Of a DNA stretch of 64,000 nt, positions 25,171 through 33,926 are shown piece by piece. The stretch lies in contig NZ_CP126268.1 in NCBI RefSeq assembly GCF_003234795.2, forward strand, positions 1,736,001-1,800,000, written 5' to 3'. Each line of letters opens with the position of its first letter. The first letter of the stretch is position 1. Under the pieces are notes generated by a model. It was given only the letters and a program-made list of their open reading frames with translations, did no database searches and had not been told where the DNA came from. This DNA comes from Curtobacterium sp. MCLR17_032. GTDB taxonomy: Bacteria > Actinomycetota > Actinomycetes > Actinomycetales > Microbacteriaceae. Both the position numbers and the translations under genes were made by a program.

Positions 25171-26400
25171 ATGACGACGAAACGACTCCTCGCCCCGGCT
25201 GTGCTGCTCGGCACCGCCGCCCTGCTCCTCACCGGTTGCGCCAGCGCCGACCGTCCGGCCGGCACCCGCGCCTCGGACACCGCGACCACCGACCGCACGA
25301 GCACCGACCCCACGCGCACCGACACCGGCAACCGCGTCACGCTGACCGTCGACGGCGGCCTGCTCGTCCTCGACCAGGACCTGCGCGTCGTCGGCGAGCA
25401 CGACGTCGACGGCTTCACCCGCGTCAACCCGGCCGGCGACGACCGGCACGTCCTGGTCACCGTGCCCGAGGGCTTCCGCGTCCTCGACACCGCCGCCGGC
25501 ACGACCGGCGACACGGTGCTGACCGACCTCACGTTCCCGGCGGACACCGGCGGACACGTCGTCGTGCACGGTGACCGCACGGCGCTGTTCGCCGACGGCT
25601 CGGGCGACGTGACGACCTTCGAAACCGCCGACCTCGGTACCGCCGTCGCGTCGGGGGAGCTGCCGGACGCCGACACGACCGAGTCCGAGGCCGCCCACCA
25701 CGGCGTCGCGATCGAGCTCGAGGACGGCACGCTCCTCACCACGATCGGCACCGAGGAGTCCCGCTCCGGCGTCCGCGCGCTCGACGCCGACGGGCAGGAG
25801 ACCGCCCGCAGCGAGGAGTGCCCCGACGTGCACGGCGAGGGCGCGGTGGCCGACGAGGTCGCCGTCTTCGGCTGCAGCGACGGTGCGCTCGTGTACCGGG
25901 ACGGGGCGTTCGAGAAGCTCGACGCACCGACCGAGTACGGCCGCAGCGGCAACCTGTTCACGACCGAGACGTCGAGCATCGCCGTGGGTGACTTCAACGA
26001 CGACCCGGACTCCGAGGGGTACCTGCTCGAGCAGGTCGCCCTCGTCGACGCGGCAACCGGCGAGTACCGGGTCGCGGACCTGCCCGACGGCGTCGGCTTC
26101 ACCTTCCGGGACCTGGCGCGTGGCCCCGGCGACTCGGCGGTCGTCCTCGGCAGCGACGGCGCCCTGCACGTCCTCGACGAGGAGACCGGGAAGTCCCTCG
26201 ACACCGTCCCGGTGATCGATGCGTGGGAGGGACCGGCCGAGTGGCAGGACGCCCACCCCGCGCTCAAGGTCGTCGACGGCATCGCCTACGTCACCGACCC
26301 GGCGGAGCGCCGCGTCACCGCGGTGGACCTCGAGACCGGCGACGTCGTCGCGACGAGCGACCGTCTGCCGGGCGTGCCGAACGAGATCGCGGTCGTCTGA
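25171..26400 (+). CDS. aztD: AztD zinc metallochaperone lipoprotein, copy 2
   Basis: A 409-residue exported protein with lipobox LLTGC at residue ~21 and a Thr/Asp-rich linker, then a beta-propeller-like body. Putative ligands lie in SEAAHHGVAIEL and DVHGEG, with the cysteine pair SEECPDVHG and FGCSDGALV, and DAHPAL toward the end, a pattern seen in AztD proteins. It would bind zinc outside the cell and load AztC. ATG 25171 is preferred to 25141, because the earlier start lies inside the Zur box and adds charged residues before the signal. Confidence 0.85.
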   Translation: MTTKRLLAPAVLLGTAALLLTGCASADRPAGTRASDTATTDRTSTDPTRTDTGNRVTLTVDGGLLVLDQDLRVVGEHDVDGFTRVNPAGDDRHVLVTVPEGFRVLDTAAGTTGDTVLTDLTFPADTGGHVVVHGDRTALFADGSGDVTTFETADLGTAVASGELPDADTTESEAAHHGVAIELEDGTLLTTIGTEESRSGVRALDADGQETARSEECPDVHGEGAVADEVAVFGCSDGALVYRDGAFEKLDAPTEYGRSGNLFTTETSSIAVGDFNDDPDSEGYLLEQVALVDAATGEYRVADLPDGVGFTFRDLARGPGDSAVVLGSDGALHVLDEETGKSLDTVPVIDAWEGPAEWQDAHPALKVVDGIAYVTDPAERRVTAVDLETGDVVATSDRLPGVPNEIAVV

Positions 26401-26420
26401 CCCACGGACCCGACCACCTG

Positions 26421-26466
26421 ACGGACGGGAGGCCCGTGGCGACACCGCCACGCGCCTCCCGTCCGT
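26421..26466. terminator. Hairpin terminator after the zinc locus
   Basis: ACGGACGGGAGGCCCGTGGC pairs with a complementary arm ending CTCCCGTCCGT across a short ACAC loop, with one mismatch in about 21 bp. It closes the zinc locus and precedes the flagellar operon. The right arm carries GGGAGGCGCG (reverse complement at 26451-26460) and the left arm GGGAGGCCCG (26427-26436). Confidence 0.85.
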
Positions 26467-26473
26467 TCTGCAC

Positions 26474-26500
26474 TTACGGACCGGACGCGTCCGCCGATAG
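26474..26500 (+). promoter_or_regulatory. Candidate FliA/WhiG-type promoter for the flagellar operon
   Basis: GCCGATAG at 26493-26500 matches seven of eight bases of the flagellar sigma-28 -10 box GCCGATAA. Eleven bases upstream lies TTACGGAC, only a partial fit to the -35 consensus. The site is about 80 bases before flbD, the first gene of the operon. No sigma-28 gene lies in the window. Confidence 0.5.
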
Positions 26501-26581
26501 TGCGCACTGACCACCCACGGATGGGCGGTCGAACACCTGCCCCACGGACGGCGGCGGGTCGATCGAGAACCAGGACGGGCC

Positions 26582-26863
26582 ATGATCGTCGTCACACGAC
26601 TGAACGGCAGCGGATTCGCTGTGAACCCCGATCTCGTGGAGCGCATCCAGGAGACGCCGGACACGACGCTCATCATGGTCGACGGGGCGAAGTACATCGT
26701 CCGCGAGTCCCTGGCCGAGGTCATCGACCGCATCGCCACCTACCGGGCACGGATCGTCAGCATGGCGTACGGCACCGACCTGCCCATCGGCCGCGACGCC
26801 ACCGGCCCGCAGCCGACGCTCGCGCCGGTCGCTCCGCTCCGCACGCAGGACGGGGGTCGCTGA
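26582..26863 (+). CDS. flbD: Flagellar FlbD-family protein
   Basis: A 93-residue protein. Its first 60 residues, MIVVTRLNGSGFAVNPDLVERIQETPDTTL and the following IMVDGAKYIVRESLAEVIDRI, are the full FlbD family domain, a small protein encoded next to motA in many Gram-positive and actinobacterial flagellar operons. Its role is not well defined. The C-terminal 30 residues are Pro-rich and variable. It starts the 10.6-kb flagellar operon and ends one base before motA. Confidence 0.9.
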   Translation: MIVVTRLNGSGFAVNPDLVERIQETPDTTLIMVDGAKYIVRESLAEVIDRIATYRARIVSMAYGTDLPIGRDATGPQPTLAPVAPLRTQDGGR

Positions 26864-26864
26864 C

Positions 26865-27677
26865 GTGGACATCGCGACCATCATCGGGATCCTCCTGGCC
26901 TTCGGCGCCCTCTTCGGCATGATCGAGATGGAGCACGTCGAGCTCGGCGGGCTGTTCCTCCCCGCGCCGATCCTGCTCGTGTTCGGTGCGACCATCGGCG
27001 CCGGGATCGCCAGCACCACGCTGAAGGACGCCCTCTCGGCGTTCAAGTCCGCCCCGAAGGCGTTCACCGGCAAGGTCACCCCGCCGCAGACCGTCATCGA
27101 CGACGTCGTCGGGCTGGCCGAGACCGCCCGTTCGAACGGCCTGCTCGCGCTCGAGCAGGAGGCCGACAAGCACGACGACCCGTTCATGAAGAAGGCGCTG
27201 CAGAACATCGCCGACGGCACCGACGGCGACGAGCTCCGGATCCTGCTCGAGGACGAGATCGAGTCGAACGCGGCACCGATGCGGAGCGCGAGCTCGTTCT
27301 TCATGGGACTCGGTGGATTCGCCCCGACCGTCGGCATCATCGGCACCGTCGTCTCGCTCACCCACGTCCTGGCGAACCTCGGCAAGCCGGACGAGCTCGG
27401 CCCGCTCATCGCCAGTGCCTTCGTGGCGACCCTCTGGGGCCTGCTGACCGCGAACTTCCTCTGGCTGCCGATCGGCGGCAAGCTCCGGAAGCTCGCACAG
27501 CTCGAGTCGGACCGGCAGACGCTGCTGATGGAGGGCCTCCTGGCCGTGCAGGCGGGCAGTCAGCCGCGTCTCCTCGGCGAGCGCCTCACCGCGATGGTGC
27601 CGCCGGGTGCGCGCGGGGACTCGGGCAAGGGCGCGAAGGCGAAGGCCGGCGCCGACGACCAGCAGCTGGCGGCCTGA
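26865..27677 (+). CDS. motA: Flagellar motor stator protein MotA
   Basis: A 270-residue stator subunit with four hydrophobic segments: two at residues ~1-50 and two at ~150-200 (FMGLGGFAPTVGIIGTVVSL and LGPLIASAFVATLWGLLTANF). The TVGIIGTV-Pro motif and the acidic/basic cytoplasmic loop between helices 2 and 3 are typical. With MotB it forms the proton (or sodium) channel that drives flagellar rotation. Start is GTG at 26865. Confidence 0.95.
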   Translation: MDIATIIGILLAFGALFGMIEMEHVELGGLFLPAPILLVFGATIGAGIASTTLKDALSAFKSAPKAFTGKVTPPQTVIDDVVGLAETARSNGLLALEQEADKHDDPFMKKALQNIADGTDGDELRILLEDEIESNAAPMRSASSFFMGLGGFAPTVGIIGTVVSLTHVLANLGKPDELGPLIASAFVATLWGLLTANFLWLPIGGKLRKLAQLESDRQTLLMEGLLAVQAGSQPRLLGERLTAMVPPGARGDSGKGAKAKAGADDQQLAA

Positions 27678-27679
27678 GC

Positions 27680-28609
27680 ATGAGCGCCGACCCCCGCGGC
27701 CGTGGTCGCGGTCGGAAGAAGAGCGGCCACGACGAGGCCGAACACCCCGACGAGCGCTGGATGGCGTCGTACATGGACATGATCACGGTGCTGATGTGCA
27801 TGTTCCTGGTGCTGTTCGCGATGTCGACCGTCGACCAGGAGAAGTACATCGCCCTGAAGAACTCGCTCGCCACCGGGTTCGGCGAGGTGAAGTCGCAGAA
27901 GGTCGACACCGCCTCCGGCACCGTCGTCACGAAGGACCAGGTCGAGGACGGTTCCGGCTACTCGGTCGACAAGGCCCAGGCCGACCACTCCACCGCGGCG
28001 TCGGGCACGAAGGACACCAACGTCGACCCGGCCTCGACCGTCGTCCCGGCCACCGCGACCAAGGCCGACGTCAAGGCGGCGCAGGCCGAACTCGACGACC
28101 TGAAGGCCATCGAGGCGGCGATCAAGGGCAACCTCGACAAGGCCGGGCAGTCGACGAACGTGCAGTTCACGGTCGACGCCCGCGGCCTCACCGTCCGGCT
28201 GATCGGCAGCGAGACGTACTTCGGCACGAACAGCGCCGACCTGTCCGACCAGGCGAAGCGGATCATGGACGCCATCGCCCCGGTCCTCCGCGGTGCCGAC
28301 CACGACGTCAGCGTCGAGGGCCACGCCGACAGCCGGAACTCCACCGCCCCGTACGCCACGAACTGGGAGCTCAGTGCCGCCCGCGCCACCGGGGTGCTCC
28401 GCGACCTGGTCGAACGCGGCAGCATGCCGGCCGCCCGGATCCAGTCCGTCGGCTTCGGCTCCAGCCGGCCGCTCGCGAAGGGCAGCACCGACCAGGACCT
28501 CGCGCTCAACCGCCGGGTCGACATCGTGGTGCTGTCGAACGCCGACCAGGACGTCAGCGCCCTCATGCCGAGCCTGGCGAAGGCGCAGGACGGAGCCCGT
28601 TCCGGGTAG
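27680..28609 (+). CDS. motB: Flagellar motor stator protein MotB
   Basis: A 309-residue protein with a cytoplasmic start, one membrane helix (SYMDMITVLMCMFLVLFAMS) whose aspartate is the ion-binding residue, and a C-terminal OmpA-like peptidoglycan-binding domain (VEGHADSRNS and ALNRRVDIVVL). A central linker of about 110 residues is rich in Lys, Asp and Ala. Two bases separate it from motA. It anchors the stator to the cell wall. Confidence 0.95.
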   Translation: MSADPRGRGRGRKKSGHDEAEHPDERWMASYMDMITVLMCMFLVLFAMSTVDQEKYIALKNSLATGFGEVKSQKVDTASGTVVTKDQVEDGSGYSVDKAQADHSTAASGTKDTNVDPASTVVPATATKADVKAAQAELDDLKAIEAAIKGNLDKAGQSTNVQFTVDARGLTVRLIGSETYFGTNSADLSDQAKRIMDAIAPVLRGADHDVSVEGHADSRNSTAPYATNWELSAARATGVLRDLVERGSMPAARIQSVGFGSSRPLAKGSTDQDLALNRRVDIVVLSNADQDVSALMPSLAKAQDGARSG

Positions 28610-28677
28610 GCGCGACCGTCGCCCCAGAAGAGGGGCCAGAGCTGACGGCCGCTCTCCGGCGGCCGAGAGTACGACTC

Positions 28678-29559
28678 GTGACCGAGACCCTGACCGCGCC
28701 CGAGGTGTACGACTTCGCGCGCCCGTCGACGCTCGCTCGTGAGCACGCCCGGGTCCTCGAGCTCGCCTTCGAGACGTTCGCCCGCCAGTGGGGCACGCAG
28801 CTGACCGCCAAGGTCCGTGTGCTCAGCCAGGTCACGTGCGAGCAGGTCGCGATGATGACCTACGACGAGTACGCCGCGTCGCTGCCCGCCCTCACCGGCA
28901 TGGTGCTGCTGCCCATCGAGGGCGTCCCCGCCAAGGGGGTCCTGCAGGTGCCGCTCGACGCCGCCCTGACCTGGGTCTCGCACTCGCTCGGCGCCTCGAA
29001 GCCGCTGCCGACGCCCGAGCGTACCTTCACCCCGATCGAGCAGGCCCTCGTGCGCCGCCTGGTCGAGGACGCGCTCGACGACCTCCGGTACTCGCTCGGC
29101 GGGCTGCTCGACCAGACCGTCACGGCCGGTGCCTTCCAGTTCAACAGCCAGTTCGCCCAGGCCGCGCAGAAGTCCGACCTGATGATCGTCGCGTCCTTCG
29201 AGATCCGCGTGGGGGAGCGCGTCGCCGCCGGCACCCTCGCGCTGCCCGCCGAGGCCGTCCTGCCGCAGCTCGTCGACCGGCCCGCCGACGTCTCCACCGC
29301 CGACGCGAAGGCCCTGCTCGACGCCCAGCTCGCGTCGGTGCCGGTCGGCGTCTCGCTGCGCTTCGCCCCGGCCACCGTGCTGCCGGCGCAGGTCCTCGGC
29401 CTCGCCGTCGGCGACGTGCTGCCGCTGCCGCACCCGCAGCACCGCCCGCTCACCATCTCCGTCGACGGTGAACCCGTCGGCACCGCCGCCGTCGGCGCGA
29501 ACGGCTCGCGGCTCGCGGGCGTCGTCGTCACCACCACCGCATCGGAGCCGTCCGCATGA
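28678..29559 (+). CDS. fliM: Flagellar motor switch protein FliM
   Basis: A 293-residue switch protein. It lacks the N-terminal CheY-binding EIDAL peptide of longer FliM and begins VTETLTAPEVYDFARPSTLAREHARVLELAFETFARQ, the LSREHxRxLExxxExFAR core of the middle domain. The C-terminal SpoA domain ends PHPQHRPLTISVDG. It forms the C-ring with FliN. The start is GTG at 28678, 68 bases after motB. No fliL lies in between, which is unusual. Confidence 0.88.
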   Translation: MTETLTAPEVYDFARPSTLAREHARVLELAFETFARQWGTQLTAKVRVLSQVTCEQVAMMTYDEYAASLPALTGMVLLPIEGVPAKGVLQVPLDAALTWVSHSLGASKPLPTPERTFTPIEQALVRRLVEDALDDLRYSLGGLLDQTVTAGAFQFNSQFAQAAQKSDLMIVASFEIRVGERVAAGTLALPAEAVLPQLVDRPADVSTADAKALLDAQLASVPVGVSLRFAPATVLPAQVLGLAVGDVLPLPHPQHRPLTISVDGEPVGTAAVGANGSRLAGVVVTTTASEPSA

Positions 29560-30269
29560 CCGTCGTCACCTCCACCCTGCACACGACCGCTGCCGAGGCG
29601 CTCGCCAGCGCCCTGCCCACCGCCGTCCCGCTCGTCGCCGTCGCCCAGCCGGGAGGCCCGTCCGCCGACCTGCAGGCACGTGCCGCCGACGCCGTGGTCG
29701 CCTCCTTCGTCGGTGGCGTCTCGGCGGACCTCGCCGTGGTGCTGCTCGACCTCGCCGCGATCACCGCCGCCGGTGGCGTCGACTCCGGACTCGTGTCCGT
29801 CGCCGACGTGCTCCGGCCGTCGCTCGAGGCCGCGGTCGCCCCCCTCGGTGCCGGTGTGCTCGGCGAGGGCCGCCGCGACTCCGCCGTCGCGCTCGTCGCG
29901 GACCCGGAGGCCGTGGTGTTCGCCCTCACCGCCGCCGGGCAGCCGATGGGCTGGGTCGCGATCCGGATCCGTGAGAACGGCACCGTCGCCGAACCCGTCA
30001 CGGCCGCCCCGGTCCTGTCCGCCGGCAACCTCGGTCGCATCAACAGCGTCGAGATGACCCTCACCGTCGAGATCGGCCGCACCCGGATGTCGGTGCGCGA
30101 CGTGCTCGGCATGGAGCCCGGCGCCGTCGTCGAACTCGACCGCTCGGCCGGTGCCCCCGCCGACGTGCTCCTCAACGGCCGACTCATCGCGCACGGCGAG
30201 GTCGTCGTCGTCGACCAGGACTACGCCGTCCGCATCACCAAGATCCTCGACGTCGCCGAGACGGTCTGA
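29556..30269 (+). CDS. fliN: Flagellar motor switch protein FliN/FliY
   Basis: A 237-residue protein. The C-terminal SpoA domain, NLGRINSVEMTLTVEIGRTRMSVRDVLGMEPGAVVELDR, is diagnostic of FliN. About 150 extra N-terminal residues, rich in alanine and valine, resemble a CheC/FliY-like region but lack a clear CheC phosphatase motif. It overlaps fliM (ATGA) and precedes fliO by four bases. It forms the bottom of the C-ring and the docking site for export. Confidence 0.9.
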   Translation: MTVVTSTLHTTAAEALASALPTAVPLVAVAQPGGPSADLQARAADAVVASFVGGVSADLAVVLLDLAAITAAGGVDSGLVSVADVLRPSLEAAVAPLGAGVLGEGRRDSAVALVADPEAVVFALTAAGQPMGWVAIRIRENGTVAEPVTAAPVLSAGNLGRINSVEMTLTVEIGRTRMSVRDVLGMEPGAVVELDRSAGAPADVLLNGRLIAHGEVVVVDQDYAVRITKILDVAETV

Positions 30270-30273
30270 CCCG

Positions 30274-30837
30274 GTGGACACGCTCGTCATCGCCCTCCGC
30301 GTCGCGCTCTCCCTCGGCGTCGTGCTCGCCCTCATGTGGGCGCTGCACCGACGCATGCAGAAGGGGCAGTTCGGCGCCGGACGCACCCGGGGGCGCCGTT
30401 CGGCGTCGCTCGAGGTCGTCGCCCGGCAGGGCATCGGCGGCAAGGCGAGCGTCGTCGTGGTGGACGTCGACGGACAGCGGCTCGTCCTCGGCGTGGCCGA
30501 GCACGGCGTGACCCTCCTCACGAGCGGCCAGGCGCCCGCGCCGGAGCTCACGATCGTCACGGGTCCGGTCGCGCTGCCGACGGCGGACGCGTTCCGTGCG
30601 GAACTGGACCGGCAGGACGAGGGTGGGGCGGGCCTCCCGTCCGACACCGCCGCCGCAGCCGCAGCCGCAGCCGCGACCGTGTCCGACGACGTGCTGCCGC
30701 TCCGGCCCCGCGGACGGCGTGCCGCACCGCGGACGCACCCGGTCGTCCCGACCGCCGCCCAGCTGCAGGGCTCTGTCCTCTCCGCGGACACCTGGCGCCA
30801 GGCGGCGTCGGCGCTCCGCTCCCGGCGGACCGGGTGA
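30274..30837 (+). CDS. fliO: Flagellar biosynthesis protein FliO
   Basis: A 187-residue protein with one N-terminal membrane helix (TLVIALRVALSLGVVLALMWAL), a basic stretch, then the FliO beta domain, LEVVARQGIGGKASVVVVDVDGQRLVLGVAEHGVTLL. The C-terminal half is Ala- and Pro-rich with a run of alanines near residues 125-135. FliO assists assembly of the FliP/Q/R export gate. It starts with GTG at 30274 and overlaps fliP by GTGA. Confidence 0.85.
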   Translation: MDTLVIALRVALSLGVVLALMWALHRRMQKGQFGAGRTRGRRSASLEVVARQGIGGKASVVVVDVDGQRLVLGVAEHGVTLLTSGQAPAPELTIVTGPVALPTADAFRAELDRQDEGGAGLPSDTAAAAAAAAATVSDDVLPLRPRGRRAAPRTHPVVPTAAQLQGSVLSADTWRQAASALRSRRTG

Positions 30838-31661
30838 GCGCGGCCCGCACGGGTCGGCTCCTGCTGCTCGTCCTGCTCGGTGTGACCGTCGTCGCCGGGT
30901 ACCTCATGCTCACCACGACCGGCGCGCACGCGGCCGGCGTCGTCCAGCCGACCGCGCCGACGGCACCGACCGCCCCGCCGACACCGTCCACCGGCGGCTT
31001 CAGCGTGAACGTGAACGGCCCGGACGGCACGCCGTCGTCGGCCGTCGTCACCCTCATCGGGATCACGCTGCTCAGCGTCGCCCCGGCGCTGCTGCTCATG
31101 ATGACGTCGTTCACGAAGATCTTCGTCGTCCTCGCCATGACCCGGAACGCGCTCGGCCTGCAGTCGATCCCGCCGAACCAGGTGATCGCCGGACTCGCGC
31201 TGTTCCTGTCGCTCTTCGTGATGGCGCCGGTGATCGGGCACGTCAACGACGACGCCCTGCAGCCGTACCTTGCCGGGCACCTCGACTTCCAGCAGGCCGT
31301 CGAGATCGGCACCAAGCCGCTCCGGACCTTCATGCTGCACCAGACCCGTGACGAGGACGTCGCCCTCATCACCCGCGCCGCCGGTCAGGCGAACCCGAAG
31401 GACCTGGGCGCCGTGCCGATGACCACCGTCATCCCGGCGTTCATCATCTCCGAGCTCCGCAGCGCGTTCATCATCGGGTTCGTCATCTTCATCCCGTTCC
31501 TGGTCATCGACCTCGTCGTCTCCGCGGCGCTGATGTCGATGGGCATGATGATGCTCCCGCCGGTGATGATCTCGCTGCCGTTCAAGATCCTGCTGTTCGT
31601 CCTGGTGGACGGCTGGGGGCTCATCATCACGTCCCTCATCGAGAGCTACCACGTTGTCTAG
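30834..31661 (+). CDS. fliP: Flagellar export gate protein FliP
   Basis: A 275-residue gate subunit. It has a cleavable signal helix (RLLLLVLLGVTVVAGYLMLTTT) and a Pro/Thr-rich linker. Four membrane segments follow, with the family signatures MMTSFTKIFVVLAMTRNALGLQ, PPNQVIAGLALFLSLFVMAPV and IPAFIISELRSAF. FliP forms the pentameric core of the export pore with FliQ and FliR. It starts with GTG at 30834. Confidence 0.95.
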   Translation: MSAARTGRLLLLVLLGVTVVAGYLMLTTTGAHAAGVVQPTAPTAPTAPPTPSTGGFSVNVNGPDGTPSSAVVTLIGITLLSVAPALLLMMTSFTKIFVVLAMTRNALGLQSIPPNQVIAGLALFLSLFVMAPVIGHVNDDALQPYLAGHLDFQQAVEIGTKPLRTFMLHQTRDEDVALITRAAGQANPKDLGAVPMTTVIPAFIISELRSAFIIGFVIFIPFLVIDLVVSAALMSMGMMMLPPVMISLPFKILLFVLVDGWGLIITSLIESYHVV

Positions 31662-31685
31662 CCGCACCACGTCCGGGGGCCCCTC

Positions 31686-31961
31686 GTGAACCAGCAGGCG
31701 GTCATCGACCTCACCCTCCAGGCGCTCCTCGTCGCCGGCAAGCTCGCCGCGCCCGTGCTCATCACGTCGCTGGTCGTCGGCTTCGCGATCTCACTGTTCC
31801 AGTCCGTGACGCAGATCCAGGAGGTCACGCTCTCGTTCGTGCCGAAGGCCCTGGCCGTCGCCATCGCGCTGGTCGTCTGCGGCAACTGGATGATCTCCGA
31901 GATGATCGCGTTCACCCACGTGGCGTTCGACATGATCCCGAAGCTGCTCGGGAGCGGCTGA
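31686..31961 (+). CDS. fliQ: Flagellar export gate protein FliQ
   Basis: A 91-residue protein with two membrane helices and the family motif LITSLVVGFAISLFQSVTQIQEVTLSFVPK around residues 25-55. It lines the export gate around FliP and FliR. It begins with GTG at 31686, 24 bases after fliP, the only sizeable gap in the export-gate block, and its stop overlaps the fliR start by one base. Confidence 0.95.
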   Translation: MNQQAVIDLTLQALLVAGKLAAPVLITSLVVGFAISLFQSVTQIQEVTLSFVPKALAVAIALVVCGNWMISEMIAFTHVAFDMIPKLLGSG

Positions 31962-32722
31962 TGGACCTGGTCTTCGACGCCGCCCGACTCGAGGGCACGA
32001 TGCTCGCCGGGGTCCGGCTCGTCGCGTTCTTCGTCGTCGCCCCGCCGTTCTCGTACAAGGCGTTCCCCGGCGTGGTGAAGGTCATCCTCGGCCTGGGACT
32101 CGCGATCGGCGTCGCCCCGAAGGTCACCGCCGGGTACGAGCAGCTCGACACCGCGGCGTTCCTGGTCGCCCTCGTCACCCAGCTGCTCGTCGGCCTGGTG
32201 CTGGGCTTCATGGTGTACCTGGTGTTCGCGGCCGTGCAGTCCGCCGGCGCGCTCGTCGACCTGTTCGGCGGGTTCACCCTGGCGCAGGCGTACGACCCGC
32301 AGTCCCAGGTGAACGGTGCGCAGTTCACCCGGCTGTTCCAGATGGCGTCACTCGCACTGCTGTTCGCCTCGGGTGGGTACCAGCTCATCATCGGTGGGCT
32401 CGTCCGCTCGTTCGACGGCGTCCCGCTCGTGGACGGCCGGTTCCCGATCGACGGTGTCGCACCGATGCTCGTCGCCGCGTTCGGGCAGATGTTCCTCGCC
32501 GCACTGCAGATCGCCGGCCCGCTCGTCGTCGTCCTGTTCCTGGCCGACGTCGGGCTCGGCCTGCTGACCCGTGTCGCCCCGGCGCTCAACGCGTTCCAGA
32601 TGGGCTTCCCGATCAAGATCGGCCTCACCGTCCTGTTCGCCGGCGCGCTGTTCATGGCGCTGCCGAGCGTGGTGTCCTCGCTCACCGGCGACGCCGTCCA
32701 GGCGATCACGGGCAGGGGGTGA
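31961..32722 (+). CDS. fliR: Flagellar export gate protein FliR
   Basis: A 253-residue gate subunit with about six helices. FVVAPPFSYKAFPGVVKVILGLGLA and LVDLFGGFTLAQAYDPQSQVNGAQFTRLF are the recognisable FliR segments. FliR completes the FliP-FliQ-FliR pore. It overlaps fliQ by one base (TGATG) and ends four bases before flhB. Confidence 0.93.
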   Translation: MDLVFDAARLEGTMLAGVRLVAFFVVAPPFSYKAFPGVVKVILGLGLAIGVAPKVTAGYEQLDTAAFLVALVTQLLVGLVLGFMVYLVFAAVQSAGALVDLFGGFTLAQAYDPQSQVNGAQFTRLFQMASLALLFASGGYQLIIGGLVRSFDGVPLVDGRFPIDGVAPMLVAAFGQMFLAALQIAGPLVVVLFLADVGLGLLTRVAPALNAFQMGFPIKIGLTVLFAGALFMALPSVVSSLTGDAVQAITGRG

Positions 32723-32726
32723 CGAC

Positions 32727-33926
32727 GTGTCCGACAGCGGAGAACGCTCCGAACAGGCATCCGACAAGCGGATGCGCGAGGTGCACCGGAAGGGGCAGCT
32801 CAGCCGCTCGCAGGACCTCAGCGCGTGGATCGGCATCGCCGTCGCCGCGCTCATGATCCCGTCCACGATCGGGCACGCCTCGGCCGCCGGGCAGCAGCAG
32901 CTGCACGCCGTGACGCTCGTCATCGCCGACCCGAGCATCGGCACCATGCGCCACGTGCTCGACGACGCCCTCGCCTCGATCGGCAGCACCGTCGGTCCGA
33001 TGCTCGGCGTCGTCGCGGTCGCCGTGCTCGCCGTCGCGGTCGCGCAGGGCGGAGTCCACTTCAAGAAGCTGACCCCCGAGCCGGAGCACTTCGACCCCGT
33101 CGCTGGCGTGAAGCGGGTGTTCGGCACCCAGGCGCTCTGGAACGGGCTGAAGGCACTGCTGAAGACCGCGGTCGTCGGTCTGGTGCTGTGGTTCGCCGTC
33201 CAGGGACTCGTCCCCGTCCTGATGTCGAGCGGGTCGCTGCCGCTGACGAGCGTCCTCGAGGCCGCCGGGGACGGCGCGGGCACTCTGCTCCGGGCCGCGA
33301 TCGCCGCCGGGCTCGTCCTCGCCGCCCTCGACGTGTTCGTGGTCGTCCGGCGGAACCGCAAGCGCACCATGATGACCAAGCGCGAGGTGAAGGACGAGAA
33401 CAAGCAGGCCGAGGGCGACCCGCTCGTGAAGTCGCAGCGCCGCTCGCGCCAGCTCGCCGCCAGCCGGAACCGGATGATCGCCGCGATCGGCACCGCCGAC
33501 GTCGTGATGACCAACCCGACGCACTACGCCGTCGCGATCAAGTACGAGGCCGGCAAGTCCGCGCCCCGCGTCGTCGCGAAGGGGGCCGGTCCGGTCGCCG
33601 ACGCCATCCGCCAGAAGGCGACCGAGGAACGCGTGCCGATGGTGCAGGACATCCCGCTCACCCGGGCACTGCACGCCGCGTGCGAGCTCGGCCAGGAGAT
33701 CCCGGTCGACCTGTACACGCCCGTCGCCCGCGTCCTGTCCTTCGTCATGACCCTCGCCGCCCGCGGGGCCACCGCCGGCACCCACACCCCGCCCCGTCCC
33801 ACCACCCCGGAGGAGGTCGCCACCGTGCTCGACCCGACCACGCTCAGCGGCGACGTCCGCCCCCGGAAGCTCCGGACCCCGCGTCCCGTCACCGACCACA
33901 CTCCCGGAGAGGCCCTCCCCGCATGA
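32727..33926 (+). CDS. flhB: Flagellar export switch protein FlhB
   Basis: A 399-residue protein with four membrane helices and a cytoplasmic domain. The self-cleavage site NPTH is present in VVMTNPTHYAVAIKY, which sets substrate switching from rod-hook to filament proteins. The N-terminus SGERSEQASDKRMREVHRKGQL is the standard FlhB opening (EKTEKATPKKREEAREKG-like). A 60-residue Pro/Thr-rich tail is longer than usual. It starts with GTG at 32727 and overlaps flhA (ATGA). Confidence 0.95.
   Translation: MSDSGERSEQASDKRMREVHRKGQLSRSQDLSAWIGIAVAALMIPSTIGHASAAGQQQLHAVTLVIADPSIGTMRHVLDDALASIGSTVGPMLGVVAVAVLAVAVAQGGVHFKKLTPEPEHFDPVAGVKRVFGTQALWNGLKALLKTAVVGLVLWFAVQGLVPVLMSSGSLPLTSVLEAAGDGAGTLLRAAIAAGLVLAALDVFVVVRRNRKRTMMTKREVKDENKQAEGDPLVKSQRRSRQLAASRNRMIAAIGTADVVMTNPTHYAVAIKYEAGKSAPRVVAKGAGPVADAIRQKATEERVPMVQDIPLTRALHAACELGQEIPVDLYTPVARVLSFVMTLAARGATAGTHTPPRPTTPEEVATVLDPTTLSGDVRPRKLRTPRPVTDHTPGEALPA

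Noticed and set aside
28860..31670. 936-residue minus-strand open frame
   Set aside because: Antisense of fliM to fliP, with low-complexity composition.
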